NCBI GenBank assembly: GCA_013287235.1
Contig: JABDEF010000027.1
Coordinates: forward strand, 1-16,140
Direction: 5' to 3'
From: Gammaproteobacteria bacterium
Lineage (GTDB): Bacteria > Pseudomonadota > Gammaproteobacteria > DSM-16500
DNA: 16,140 nucleotides
Shown here: positions 7,499 through 15,665 of the stretch, piece after piece
Layout: every line of letters starts with the position of its first letter
How positions within the stretch are numbered: position 1 is the first letter of the stretch
The notes under the pieces: model-generated
What the model was told of the DNA's origin: nothing
Database searches by the model: none
Seen by the model: the letters and a program-made list of their open reading frames with translations, nothing else
Position numbers and translations under genes: made by a program

Positions 7499-7642
7499 TA
7501 GTGCCTGTCGTCAATTCTACTAGATGGCTATAAATCGGTGATTTTTTGCGGTCCGCTGCTCACATACCAACAATGTATGCTGCGCTGCAGCTCTAAAATC
7601 AACGATTTCTGGCTCATCCTAGCGAATTGACGACAGGCACTA
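7499..7642. mobile_element. 144-bp MITE-like element with perfect 19-bp inverted ends
   Basis: The left end (7499-7517, TAGTGCCTGTCGTCAATTC) is exactly repeated in reverse complement at 7624-7642. Inside, the arms keep imperfect complementarity for another 30 bp or so (for example AAATCG.TGATTTT in both), giving a fold-back with a GC-rich centre. The ends are flanked by TA, the target dinucleotide duplicated by IS630/Tc1-mariner transposases, so TA is the likely target site. There is no open frame for a transposase; the element would need one supplied in trans. It overlaps the last three bases of sdaA. Confidence 0.75.
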
Positions 7643-9010
7643 ACACTCCGGAATATTTGCTGCAAGTCCTCCCAGAGAAGTCTCCTTGTAAATGGCGAGC
7701 ATATCTTTTCCGGTTTGTTTCATGGTGGCAATGACTTTATCAAGAGAGACAAAATGTTGGCCATTTCCTAGTAAAGCAAGACGCGCGGCATTCACCGCTT
7801 TTACAGCCCCCATGGCATTTCGTTCAATGCAGGGTATTTGGACTAATCCCCCAATAGGGTCGCATGTCATGCCTAAATGATGCTCCATAGCGATTTCTGC
7901 AGCGTTTTCGATCTGATAAATGGTGCCATTCAACATAGCTGTTAAAGCACCTGCGGCCATCGAACAGGCTGCTCCGACTTCTCCTTGGCAACCGACTTCC
8001 GCTCCTGAGATGGAAGCCCCTTTTTTGTAAAGAATGGCAATGGCACCTGCCACTAACAGAAAGTCAATGGCATCCTCTGGTCGGCTTTCAGGATAAAAAT
8101 CCAAATAATAGTGTAAAACCGCAGGGATAACCCCAGCGGCACCATTGGTGGGGGCTGTAACAACCCGGCTACCCGCGGCATTTTCTTCGTTCACTGCAAT
8201 GGCGTAAAGATTTAACCATGACATACTGTCTGTCAATTCGAACGATTTCGGAATACCTTTTTGTATTAATTTTTGATAAAGTGCAGGCGCGCGTCGTTCT
8301 ATCTTCAATCCACCCGGTAAAATGCCCTCAGATTTGCATCCTTTTTGAATGCATTCTCGCATGACGTCTGCAATGCGCATTAAACCATTCATGACTTCAT
8401 CTAGGGGACGTTTGCTGCATTCATTTGCCAGCATGATATCTTTGATAGTGAAATCCTGGTTGTTGCAGTGGCTTAATAATTCTTTCGCATTGCTAAAAGG
8501 ATAGGGAACTTCAGTCTCTGAAGAAGGTTTGGGCGGGTTTTCTGTGATAATAAAACCGCCACCAATAGAATAATAAATTTGTTGGTTTAGCTGCACTTTT
8601 GCTTCATCAAAGGCTGTAAATCGCATGCCATTGGTATGGGTGGGTAACAAATCCTTTCGATTAAAGTTAAGATCTTCATCAAGATTAAAATAGATCAAGC
8701 ATTTGTTTAATAAAGAAATATTTTTATTTTTCTGGATTTCTTTTGCACGAATAGGGATGAAATCAGGGTTAATGGTATCTGGTGCATAGCCTTCTAAGCC
8801 GAGCAGTATGGCATTGTCGGTACCATGCCCTTTTCCAGTAAATGCAAGTGAACCAAATAATTCAATTTTTACTCGTACAGTTTTTAATAAAAAATTTTCT
8901 TTATCAAGTCCTGTCACAAAGCTGCTTGCTGCTTTCATAGGGCCTACGGTATGTGAACTGGAGGGTCCTATACCAATAGAAAATATATCGAATACACTGA
9001 CGTGGGTCAT
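7640..9010 (-). CDS. sdaA: L-serine dehydratase, iron-sulfur type 2 (single chain)
   Basis: A 456-residue enzyme that deaminates L-serine to pyruvate and ammonia using a [4Fe-4S] cluster, in the cytosol. The N-terminal beta domain begins with [20 protein letters not shown] (5-24). The catalytic alpha domain carries [13 protein letters not shown] (285-297), [20 protein letters not shown] (336-355) and [20 protein letters not shown] (377-396). Cluster ligands are expected at Cys341, Cys383 and Cys394. The last residue is Cys456, corresponding to the C-terminal 'tail-in-mouth' cysteine known in the L. pneumophila enzyme (343, 385, 396 and 458 there; the offset here is a constant 2). The ATG at 9010 is chosen over one at 9064 because it matches the family start and has GTGAGA ahead. 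The TAG stop coincides with the end of the MITE-like element. Confidence 0.95.
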   Translation of the reverse strand: MTHVSVFDIFSIGIGPSSSHTVGPMKAASSFVTGLDKENFLLKTVRVKIELFGSLAFTGKGHGTDNAILLGLEGYAPDTINPDFIPIRAKEIQKNKNISLLNKCLIYFNLDEDLNFNRKDLLPTHTNGMRFTAFDEAKVQLNQQIYYSIGGGFIITENPPKPSSETEVPYPFSNAKELLSHCNNQDFTIKDIMLANECSKRPLDEVMNGLMRIADVMRECIQKGCKSEGILPGGLKIERRAPALYQKLIQKGIPKSFELTDSMSWLNLYAIAVNEENAAGSRVVTAPTNGAAGVIPAVLHYYLDFYPESRPEDAIDFLLVAGAIAILYKKGASISGAEVGCQGEVGAACSMAAGALTAMLNGTIYQIENAAEIAMEHHLGMTCDPIGGLVQIPCIERNAMGAVKAVNAARLALLGNGQHFVSLDKVIATMKQTGKDMLAIYKETSLGGLAANIPEC

Positions 9011-9031
9011 GTTGTTCTCACTTTTGAGGCG

Positions 9032-9058
9032 TATTGGGGTCAGGGCCTGACCCCAATA
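9032..9058. repeat. 13-bp-arm palindrome in the sdaA leader
   Basis: TATTGGGGTCAGG and its exact complement CCTGACCCCAATA are separated by one base. The palindrome lies 22-48 nt upstream of the sdaA start, on the 5' side of both divergent genes, so it is not a gene-end terminator. GGGGTCAG-type palindromes resemble REP-like intergenic repeats (recalled, not searched). It may fold in the sdaA mRNA leader or simply be a repeat insertion. Confidence 0.65.
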
Positions 9059-9073
9059 TGCCACGAATTTTAA

Positions 9074-9095
9074 TTTATCACTAAAAAGTGATAAA
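9074..9095. promoter_or_regulatory. Dyad in the sdaA-ampG divergent region, candidate operator/promoter
   Basis: TTTATCACT and AGTGATAAA, perfect 9-bp arms around AAAA, form a 22-bp symmetric site of the size bound by dimeric regulators. A TAAAAT -10-like hexamer (9092-9097) overlaps its right arm and would drive ampG, but a good -35 box is lacking. It lies between the starts of two divergent genes and could control either. No regulator can be named. Confidence 0.4.
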
Positions 9096-9133
9096 ATAGC
9101 ACTTTAGTTTAAATATCAAGGTTTTCTTCCATA

Positions 9134-10369
9134 ATGATCTTCGAGTATTATATAAAAAATAAACGTATTTTAGCAGTATTACTTCTCGGCTTTTCATCAG
9201 GATTACCTTTAGCATTGACGGGATCAACACTGCAGGCGTGGTTTACAGAATCAGGGATTAGTATTATCACCATTGGTACATTATCCTTGCTGGGTTTACC
9301 ATACGTTTGGAAATTTGTTTGGGCACCCCTATTAGATCGTTATATTCCTCCTTTTTTAAGCAGACGGCGAGGGTGGGTTTTGCTCGCGCAACTGGGGCTT
9401 TGCGTCACATTGTTTTTAATGGCAAATTTAACGCCTGGGCGCGAACCAGGGATGATTGGCATACTTGCACTCACCATTGCTTTTTTATCTGCAACACAAG
9501 ATATTGCGATTGATGCGTATCGAACAGATATTCTATATGCCAATGAGCGAGGATTAGGTGCTGCTGTTTTTACATTTGGGTATCGTTTTGCCATGCTGAT
9601 TTCAGGCGGAATTGCATTGATTATCGCGGATCATTGGGGTTGGCGCATCCTGTATCAAATCATGGCCTGTTTGATTGCCATTTCACTGTTCTCGACTTAT
9701 TTTTCACCGAATGAAGATACGCCGATTGTCCCAAAATCTTTTTTAAAAGTGATAAAAGCATCTTATTTCAATTTAATCCAACGTGAGAAAATTGTTCTCA
9801 TTTTATTATTTGTCTTACTGTACAAAATGGGAGATGCATTAGCCATTTCTTTGATGAGCACTTTTTTATTAAAAGGATTAGGTTTTACGCTCACGGATGT
9901 CGGCATCGCCTATAAAACGGGTGGTTTAATTGCCGCTATTTTAGGCGCATTTTTTGCGGGAATTTTATTAATACGCATGCGCTTGTTCCAAGCACTGCTA
10001 TATTTTGGTTTATTGCAAGCATTCTCAAATGTGTTTTTTGTTTTGCTAGCATCAACAGGCAAAAATTATACGTTAATGTTTAGCAGTATTTTTATCGAAT
10101 CATTTTGTAGTGGGATGAGTACCGCCGCATTTGTAGCATTTATTATGTCACTTTGTGATAAACGCTATAGTGCTTTGCAATATGCTTTATTATCCGCACT
10201 ATTTTCTTTGGCGCGTGTCCTCGCGGGGCCTGTTGCTTCGAATCTTGTCACCCATTACGGATGGAGTTATCTTTTTTGGTGTTCATTTATATTATGCTTT
10301 CCTAGTCTTTTTATCTTGGTATTATTGCGTCATAAAGTGGGGATGAATAATGCAGAAGTTACTGTTTAA
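9134..10369 (+). CDS. ampG: AmpG-like muropeptide MFS transporter
   Basis: A 411-residue major-facilitator protein very like E. coli AmpG, which imports GlcNAc-1,6-anhydro-MurNAc peptides from the periplasm for cell-wall recycling. Shared stretches: LLLGFSSGLPLALTGSTLQA (16-35), YVWKFVWAPLLDRY (57-70) with PPFLSRRRGW (72-81), SATQDIAIDAYRTDIL (119-134), LYKMGDALAISL about 230-241. The length fits 12 membrane helices; the last two helices of the 491-residue E. coli protein are missing, as in many shorter homologues. The ATG at 9134 follows a weak AAGG about 12 nt upstream. The 3' end overlaps the channel gene by 20 nt. No ampD, nagZ or beta-lactamase gene is nearby, so a link to resistance cannot be claimed. 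Confidence 0.92.
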   Translation: MIFEYYIKNKRILAVLLLGFSSGLPLALTGSTLQAWFTESGISIITIGTLSLLGLPYVWKFVWAPLLDRYIPPFLSRRRGWVLLAQLGLCVTLFLMANLTPGREPGMIGILALTIAFLSATQDIAIDAYRTDILYANERGLGAAVFTFGYRFAMLISGGIALIIADHWGWRILYQIMACLIAISLFSTYFSPNEDTPIVPKSFLKVIKASYFNLIQREKIVLILLFVLLYKMGDALAISLMSTFLLKGLGFTLTDVGIAYKTGGLIAAILGAFFAGILLIRMRLFQALLYFGLLQAFSNVFFVLLASTGKNYTLMFSSIFIESFCSGMSTAAFVAFIMSLCDKRYSALQYALLSALFSLARVLAGPVASNLVTHYGWSYLFWCSFILCFPSLFILVLLRHKVGMNNAEVTV

Positions 10370-13300
10370 TCTCATTTGTATTCTTTTTGGATTATTTTGG
10401 ATATCGTTTTCCTATGCTGATCCTCAAGAATTGGGCAATGATTTTTACTTAGATAAAACAAAGGTGGTTGCGCAGCAAGTTGAATTATTAAAAAACCGCT
10501 ATGAACGTGCTGAATCTGAATTAAATCATCTGACATTACAACAAGATAAACAAATTGCGAATTTATCCATGGACCGTGTCAGTAAAGATTGGCTTAATTG
10601 GGTAAAGCTTGATATTTCTGTTGCGAAGTCTAATGTAGATGGTATCAATATCGAGTTATCAGAATCACAACAAACAACAAATCTTCTAGAAAAAGATATT
10701 CAAGAAATTGAAAATCAATTAAATGTCTATGATGTATTTGGTATGAATGTCGGAAGAAGTGGCGCGCCTAATTTAAAAAATTTACGCTCACAGCTATCTT
10801 ATCAAAAAGATTTGTTATTACGTGAAAAAAGCCGATCCGAATATTTGGTAAAACTGCAAAAAGTTTCAGAAAAAATTCTACAAATTTACAACACACGATA
10901 TCAGCGTATTGAAAATTTATTAAAATCACAAACCATGATGCAGTTGAAGGAGCAACAAGCAAAATCAGAAATTAATTATCAAGAACAACAAAATATTTGG
11001 CTTTCTCGTTTAAATGATTTAACGGAACAATCTAAAAAATTAGAAAACTCAAAAGTTAAAACTCATGCCGCTTACATAAAACTTGCGAATGAAATATTTT
11101 ACGCCAGTGAAAATGTGAATTTCATGTATTTGCAAATGTTAATTGCACGATATCAAGATCAAATTTCTCAGCTAAAAGTGTCGATTTCGCGTAGTAGCTC
11201 GATTACTTTACTGAATAAAGTCAGTGAACAAACCCAGGCTCTTTCGAAACAATTCGTACGTTTAGATACGCTTATATCAAAGCGTATCGACATCATAGAA
11301 AATCGCAAATCATTTTTGATTCAACAAAAAATGGATAATACGATGGATGTGAATAATCTTCAGAATTTAAATCAACAGTATAAAAATGCAATAAAGACCG
11401 TTTCTGAATTAAATAATGATATGACTGTATTTCGAACGACTTTAGAGTCAGCCTTACAGCAAGAGCTTTCTCAGCGTCAAGGACTGGTTGGCTTTGGTGC
11501 CAAAGCATGGCTCGATTTGGGAAATGAAATGGTGCTATTACCGACCCTTACTTTCCAAATGATTAAAAGCTTATGGAATACGATCATGAAATCGCTTTCT
11601 TTCGGAGGAGGTTTCTTTTGGATGCTATTAGGGTTTTCTGAAATGATTTGGATAAGTATGATTTATTTTTCCAATCGCTTGCTCAATAAAACTGTGTCCG
11701 GTATGAAAGAGAAAGAATTTGGACATATTAATTTAAAATGGCTTTTGATTAAATTGACACATCGAAACTTATTTGATATAGCCATCATTGGTAATGTTTA
11801 TTGGTTTTTATTAATGTGTCGCGTCCCACCACAACATTTTCATTTTCTTCTGAATGTGGGTTTGGTCTGGTTCTTTACAAAATCATTAATTACAATCGCG
11901 CGTTTCTCCTTGCTTGAAACGATGCACGATCGTGCGGGACATGATGTGCGACTTTTTTATCGATTAAAGTGGACTTTTATTATTGGCGGAATTATTACTG
12001 CCCTTACGGTTTTTCTACATCAACTCCCATTAGTGTATGAAATCAAGGATTTATTTTATCGGTTATTTGTGTTTTTCATTGCGATTGTATCACTCTTTCT
12101 GCTTAAGTCATGGGATGTTTTGCCGCAACTTATTTTGCCACACATTGATGAACAAAAAACCTATGCGCGAAAGGTCATACGCCTCTTGGGCGTGCTTTTG
12201 CCATTAATTTTGCTGGTGAACTCACTGATCGGTGTGTTTGGATTCTTAAATTTTGTGTTAACCATTTCTTGGTATGAAGGGATTTTTATTTTTATTTTAA
12301 TCGGTTATTTAATTTTACGAGGCATGCTGAGTGATTTGATGGAATTTTCCTCGCGTCTTTTGATTCGTCACGTCAATAATGGTTGGTTATGGACAGAAGC
12401 ATTTCTTAAGCCTGTCGATAATATTTTACGGGTACTTTTATTTCTTTCTGCCTGGGTGATTTTATTTTTCTTTTATGGTTGGGATAGGCAATCGCCAGTC
12501 GTCGATCGTTTAGGTAAATTGCTTCATTATGAATTGATAGATGTTTTAAATACGCCAATCACTTTGCTAAGCATAATTGAACTCGTTGTGATTGCATCAC
12601 TACTGTATTGGTCAGCGCGTTGGACACGAGAATTTGTTTATCGCTTCTTGATGTCACGCACAAAAGATTTAGGCATTCGAAATAGTATTGCTATTTTAAG
12701 TCAATATACCATGATTTTAATTGGTGTTTTAATTGGGATGCGTGTCGTCGGCATCGATTTAAGAGCGCTCACGGTCGTTGCAGGTGCATTTGCTTTTGGT
12801 GTGGGTTTGGGTCTCCGTGATATTGCAAATAATTTTGTTTGTGGATTTTTATTATTATTGGAACGCCCTTTACGTGTAGGCGATACAGTCACGATTGGTG
12901 GCTATGAGGGCGATGTGATGCATGTGGGTGGAAGAGCCGTGACAATCCGTACGTGGGATCATATGGAAGTGTTAGTGCCCAATGCGGAAATTTTCAGTAA
13001 ATCTTTCACTAACTGGACCGCAAAAGATCATATTGTACGAACGGTTGTTACGATCAAAATCCATAGACATGATAGTCCGCATAATGTGCAGCTTTTAATT
13101 TATCAAACACTCGCAAATCATAAGGATGTGTTAAATGATCCTATGCCAGAGGTGTATTTAAAAGAATTAGCAGATGAATTAATTGAATTTGAAGTGCGTT
13201 ATTATGTTAATTTGCGACAAGTCAGATCCAGAATGTGTGTGCGTTCTGAAGTGTTGATGGCCATTTGGGATGTATTTGAAAAGCATGGCATTAAACCACC

Positions 13301-13370
13301 TTATCCACATCATGAAATTCAAATTAATAACGCAGAAATCATTCCCTCGGGTAATACAAACTCCGCCTAA
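10350..13370 (+). CDS. mscK: MscK/KefA-type large mechanosensitive channel
   Basis: A 1006-residue inner-membrane channel of the large MscS subfamily (E. coli MscK 1120, MscM 1107 residues). It should open under membrane tension and release small ions on osmotic downshock. Layout: signal peptide 1-23 (ending SFSYA), a long periplasmic coiled-coil region about 30-390, a block of about eight membrane helices about 413-750, then the MscS core from about 760. The pore helix region is VAGAFAFGVGLGLRDIANNF (about 808-827), followed by LLLLERPLRVGDTVTIGGYE, the beta domain ending in WDHMEVLVPNAEIFSKSFTN, and the cytoplasmic alpha/beta part to PPYPHHEIQI near 985. The ATG at 10350 overlaps the ampG 3' end with GTGGGGATG ahead, suggesting translational coupling. 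Whether it depends on K+ like MscK cannot be judged. Confidence 0.92.
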   Translation: MQKLLFNLICILFGLFWISFSYADPQELGNDFYLDKTKVVAQQVELLKNRYERAESELNHLTLQQDKQIANLSMDRVSKDWLNWVKLDISVAKSNVDGINIELSESQQTTNLLEKDIQEIENQLNVYDVFGMNVGRSGAPNLKNLRSQLSYQKDLLLREKSRSEYLVKLQKVSEKILQIYNTRYQRIENLLKSQTMMQLKEQQAKSEINYQEQQNIWLSRLNDLTEQSKKLENSKVKTHAAYIKLANEIFYASENVNFMYLQMLIARYQDQISQLKVSISRSSSITLLNKVSEQTQALSKQFVRLDTLISKRIDIIENRKSFLIQQKMDNTMDVNNLQNLNQQYKNAIKTVSELNNDMTVFRTTLESALQQELSQRQGLVGFGAKAWLDLGNEMVLLPTLTFQMIKSLWNTIMKSLSFGGGFFWMLLGFSEMIWISMIYFSNRLLNKTVSGMKEKEFGHINLKWLLIKLTHRNLFDIAIIGNVYWFLLMCRVPPQHFHFLLNVGLVWFFTKSLITIARFSLLETMHDRAGHDVRLFYRLKWTFIIGGIITALTVFLHQLPLVYEIKDLFYRLFVFFIAIVSLFLLKSWDVLPQLILPHIDEQKTYARKVIRLLGVLLPLILLVNSLIGVFGFLNFVLTISWYEGIFIFILIGYLILRGMLSDLMEFSSRLLIRHVNNGWLWTEAFLKPVDNILRVLLFLSAWVILFFFYGWDRQSPVVDRLGKLLHYELIDVLNTPITLLSIIELVVIASLLYWSARWTREFVYRFLMSRTKDLGIRNSIAILSQYTMILIGVLIGMRVVGIDLRALTVVAGAFAFGVGLGLRDIANNFVCGFLLLLERPLRVGDTVTIGGYEGDVMHVGGRAVTIRTWDHMEVLVPNAEIFSKSFTNWTAKDHIVRTVVTIKIHRHDSPHNVQLLIYQTLANHKDVLNDPMPEVYLKELADELIEFEVRYYVNLRQVRSRMCVRSEVLMAIWDVFEKHGIKPPYPHHEIQINNAEIIPSGNTNSA

Positions 13371-13371
13371 A

Positions 13372-13400
13372 TGTCATTCCTGCCGTAGCAGGGAATGACA
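13372..13400. repeat. GTCATTCC palindrome after the channel gene
   Basis: TGTCATTCCTGC and GCAGGGAATGACA pair over 12 bp with one bulged base and a CGTA loop, starting one base after the stop codon of the channel gene. It could terminate the ampG-mscK message, but the following bases (AATGCTTATATTT) hold no proper U tract. The same arm ends occur at 5199-5224, so it is better read as a dispersed palindrome that may have been recruited as a 3' hairpin. Confidence 0.6.
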
Positions 13401-13450
13401 AATGCTTATATTTCATGTATAAGGCTTCTTTGTAATTTATACTAAAGTTC

Positions 13451-13457
13451 AAGGGAG
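13451..13457 (+). promoter_or_regulatory. Ribosome binding site deciding the TPR-OTU start
   Basis: AAGGGAG lies 5 nt before ATG at 13463. An in-frame GTG at 13457 overlaps this site and so cannot be the start. Confidence 0.8.
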
Positions 13458-13462
13458 TGTTT

Positions 13463-15004
13463 ATGCAAGGAAGATATTTGAAAGATAAAAAGCAATTTAT
13501 GCAAACCGTTTTAGATTATTCAAATGAAAATAAAATAGATGTAGCTCTACTTTGTATTAATGAGGCGCTAGAAGTAGGCCCTGACGATCAAAAATTATAT
13601 ATGATCAGGTCTGCATTGTTAATGAGAGCAGGTAAATTTAAAGAAGCCTTGGTTGATATCGATTATTTGTTGAAAACGTTGAAAAGTAAAAACAATGAAC
13701 TTAAAAAAAATAAAGTTTTTTGTTTATATGAATTAGGTGAATTTAAAAAAGCGCATTCATTTCTTAAAAAATCAACGCTCAAGCGTGATGATTCCGTTGA
13801 AACACGTTGTCTTAAAGGAATCATTTTTCATAAAATAGGTCTGATAGATGAAGCAAAGAAGGCTTTTCACTCTGTTGCGATTGAACCTTATGATGATAAA
13901 GATCTCCATGTAAGTTCGTTATATGCTCAAGCATTAATAAGATTAGGTGAATATAAAGAAGCGATTGCATTTTTGAATGCGAAGAATATTAAAAAAACAT
14001 ATTATTATCTTTCAGTTTCAAGAGGCGATGCATTATGGGGAATAAAAAATCCTGATGCACGTGAGCAATATCTTCAAGCAATAGAATTAAATCCTCACTC
14101 AGCTGATGCTTTTTATGGTTTCGGAAATGTTTTGTTAGGCGAGAATTCGGAAGCGGCGCTGAGACATTATGAAGAAGCACTTCGTTTGCGCCCGAATGAT
14201 CCTGACATTCAAGTAGCAATAAAAAAAGCGAAAGCACCAAAAGATTTATCGGATGAAAAAAAAGAAGTACCTGCTACATCTAAAAGTAAATATCCAAAAG
14301 AGATGGTTGAAGTCGATGTGCCCAATGATCATAATTGTTTATTTTGGTCTTTTATCATGGCATATTTGCTTCCGACATTGAATGATAAAAAAGAATTTGA
14401 GAAATCTTACACATTGCTTGTCGGCGATGCTGAAACGTATTGGTTAAATGATGGCACAGAATTGGTTGTCAATGATATGAATACAAGAGATGCTGTCTAT
14501 AACCTCTTAAAATCCTATGATTGTGCAAAAAATTCTAAAATCTATCGTAATGAAAATTTACTTAATATCAGACACGTCATGCGGCACCGGATCGTGCATG
14601 AAGAATCTAAAAGTTTTTCTAATGAACATAAACAAGTGATTGCGGATGATGTCTCAAAGGAAAATTGGGATCATTATTCGCATTGGATGAATCAAAAAAA
14701 CACCTGGGGTGGGCAGGCTGAAATCATGGGAATGTCCAATATGATCCAAATATCCATCAGAGTGTTTAGTAAAGGTTATGACGCGGAATATAAGTATGAG
14801 GGTAGTGATAAAACACTTTATCTTGTTTATACCAATGTCTCTCAAGGGGATAAACTCGGCAATCACTATCATTATCTTTTAGATGAAAAGTTATATAAAA
14901 AACATTGTTTGAATAAGACAAGTCCGAGATTCTTTCAGAAAGAAGAAAGCGAACCGGATGATGATCTTTTAACATTATTACAAACGATGGGGCATCAGTT
15001 TTAA
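13463..15004 (+). CDS. TPR-OTU protein, candidate deubiquitinase effector
   Basis: A 513-residue protein in two parts. Residues about 10-255 are tetratricopeptide repeats, clearest at 149-175 (alanine-rich pairs ending LGEYKEAIAFL) and 199-245 (AREQYLQAIELNP, AALRHYEEALRLRPNDP). After a lysine-rich linker (254-280), residues 282-475 look like an OTU cysteine protease. VPNDHNCLFWSF (286-297) gives nucleophile Cys292 with Asp289; TWGGQAEIMGMSNMIQISIRVF (414-435, 22 residues, key WGG at 415-417 and Glu420) is the second OTU motif; GNHYHYL (466-472) gives His468. OTU proteases cut ubiquitin chains, and free-living bacteria have no ubiquitin, so the target is presumably a host. No signal peptide. 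The tail has an acidic patch (EESEPDDD, 494-501) 12 residues from the end, like the E-block of Dot/Icm substrates. Codon use is AT-rich like its neighbours. Catalysis and secretion are inferred. Confidence 0.82.
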   Translation: MQGRYLKDKKQFMQTVLDYSNENKIDVALLCINEALEVGPDDQKLYMIRSALLMRAGKFKEALVDIDYLLKTLKSKNNELKKNKVFCLYELGEFKKAHSFLKKSTLKRDDSVETRCLKGIIFHKIGLIDEAKKAFHSVAIEPYDDKDLHVSSLYAQALIRLGEYKEAIAFLNAKNIKKTYYYLSVSRGDALWGIKNPDAREQYLQAIELNPHSADAFYGFGNVLLGENSEAALRHYEEALRLRPNDPDIQVAIKKAKAPKDLSDEKKEVPATSKSKYPKEMVEVDVPNDHNCLFWSFIMAYLLPTLNDKKEFEKSYTLLVGDAETYWLNDGTELVVNDMNTRDAVYNLLKSYDCAKNSKIYRNENLLNIRHVMRHRIVHEESKSFSNEHKQVIADDVSKENWDHYSHWMNQKNTWGGQAEIMGMSNMIQISIRVFSKGYDAEYKYEGSDKTLYLVYTNVSQGDKLGNHYHYLLDEKLYKKHCLNKTSPRFFQKEESEPDDDLLTLLQTMGHQF

Positions 15005-15018
15005 AAATCCCACCGTCC

Positions 15019-15086
15019 TCACCCAACCCTCTCCCGCCCTCGATTGATTGAAAAACTGTGCTGATCAGCGGGAGAGGGTTGGGTGA
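15019..15086. terminator. Long palindrome between convergent genes, likely two-way terminator
   Basis: TCACCCAACCCTCTCCCGC (15019-15037) is exactly complementary to 15068-15086, a 19-bp stem with a 30-nt loop. It lies between the TPR-OTU gene (ends 15004) and the lipoprotein gene (ends 15103), where a bidirectional terminator is expected. No U tract follows on either strand, so it may be a repetitive palindrome serving as an end signal. ACCCTCTCCC-type palindromes are widespread in bacterial spacers. Confidence 0.6.
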
Positions 15087-15102
15087 TGCGTGAGAGAATC
15101 AG

Positions 15103-15492
15103 TTATACTCCCACCTTACTCTCTCTCGAATCCTGAAATGCAATGACCGTACCTATGATATTTTGATCATCATGGGTAATATCTATCACTGCATCGCCAC
15201 CAAGGTTTGCCGCAAAATTTCGCATCGCTTCTCGAAGTTGCGCTTCTTGTCTTTTAATGCCAGCAAGATTATATTTTGGAATTGTTTCTTTTCCCATCAC
15301 TTTATAAGGGGTGGAAGGTTTTTTACCATTTGTAAAAAGTGTGATTGCCATAGGATTTTTTTGAGAGAGGTATGCTTGTTTCATCGTCGCCTGCATTTGT
15401 TGCTTTTGCGCAGTCGAATGAGTAGCGGTGGACGCACAACCGAGTAAAAATAAACCACAAAAACTCAGAATCAGCGGGCATAACGGTTTCAT
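15103..15492 (-). CDS. Small lipoprotein with YbjQ-like C-terminal region
   Basis: A 129-residue lipoprotein. The signal peptide ends in the lipobox LLGC with Cys19 as the lipidated residue; Ala20 at +2 favours outer-membrane sorting. After a low-complexity stretch rich in Gln and Thr (20-45) comes a conserved-looking domain, PYKVMGKETIPKYN (62-75), then NFAANLGGDAVIDITHD (92-108) and IIGTVIAFQ (112-120). The pattern Y-x-V-x-G ... A-x-x-L-G-G-D-A-V-I ... G-T-V-I is like the YbjQ/DUF4156 group of small trace-metal or envelope-stress-associated proteins, but function is not established. AAAGGGAT precedes the ATG by 6 nt. It stands alone, convergent with the TPR-OTU gene. Confidence 0.85.
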   Translation of the reverse strand: MKPLCPLILSFCGLFLLGCASTATHSTAQKQQMQATMKQAYLSQKNPMAITLFTNGKKPSTPYKVMGKETIPKYNLAGIKRQEAQLREAMRNFAANLGGDAVIDITHDDQNIIGTVIAFQDSRESKVGV

Positions 15493-15665
15493 AGAATAAT
15501 CCCTTTCTACTTCATTGAAATATTTATTATCCCAGTGTATTAAAATCAGTACAAGAGATTTGATATTGTTTTACTCAAGCCACGTCGTCCCGCAATGCTT
15601 TTATACGAGACTTCTTGCTTGAGATCTCGTTTGCATTAGAACGGTTGAGCAGATACCAATAAGGA

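Noticed and set aside
9011..9064. Longer SdaA start at 9064
   Set aside because: The added residues come from the leader palindrome and have no counterpart in the family.
13372..13400. Classical rho-independent terminator
   Set aside because: A stem is present but no U tract follows, and the same arms recur inside a coding gene.
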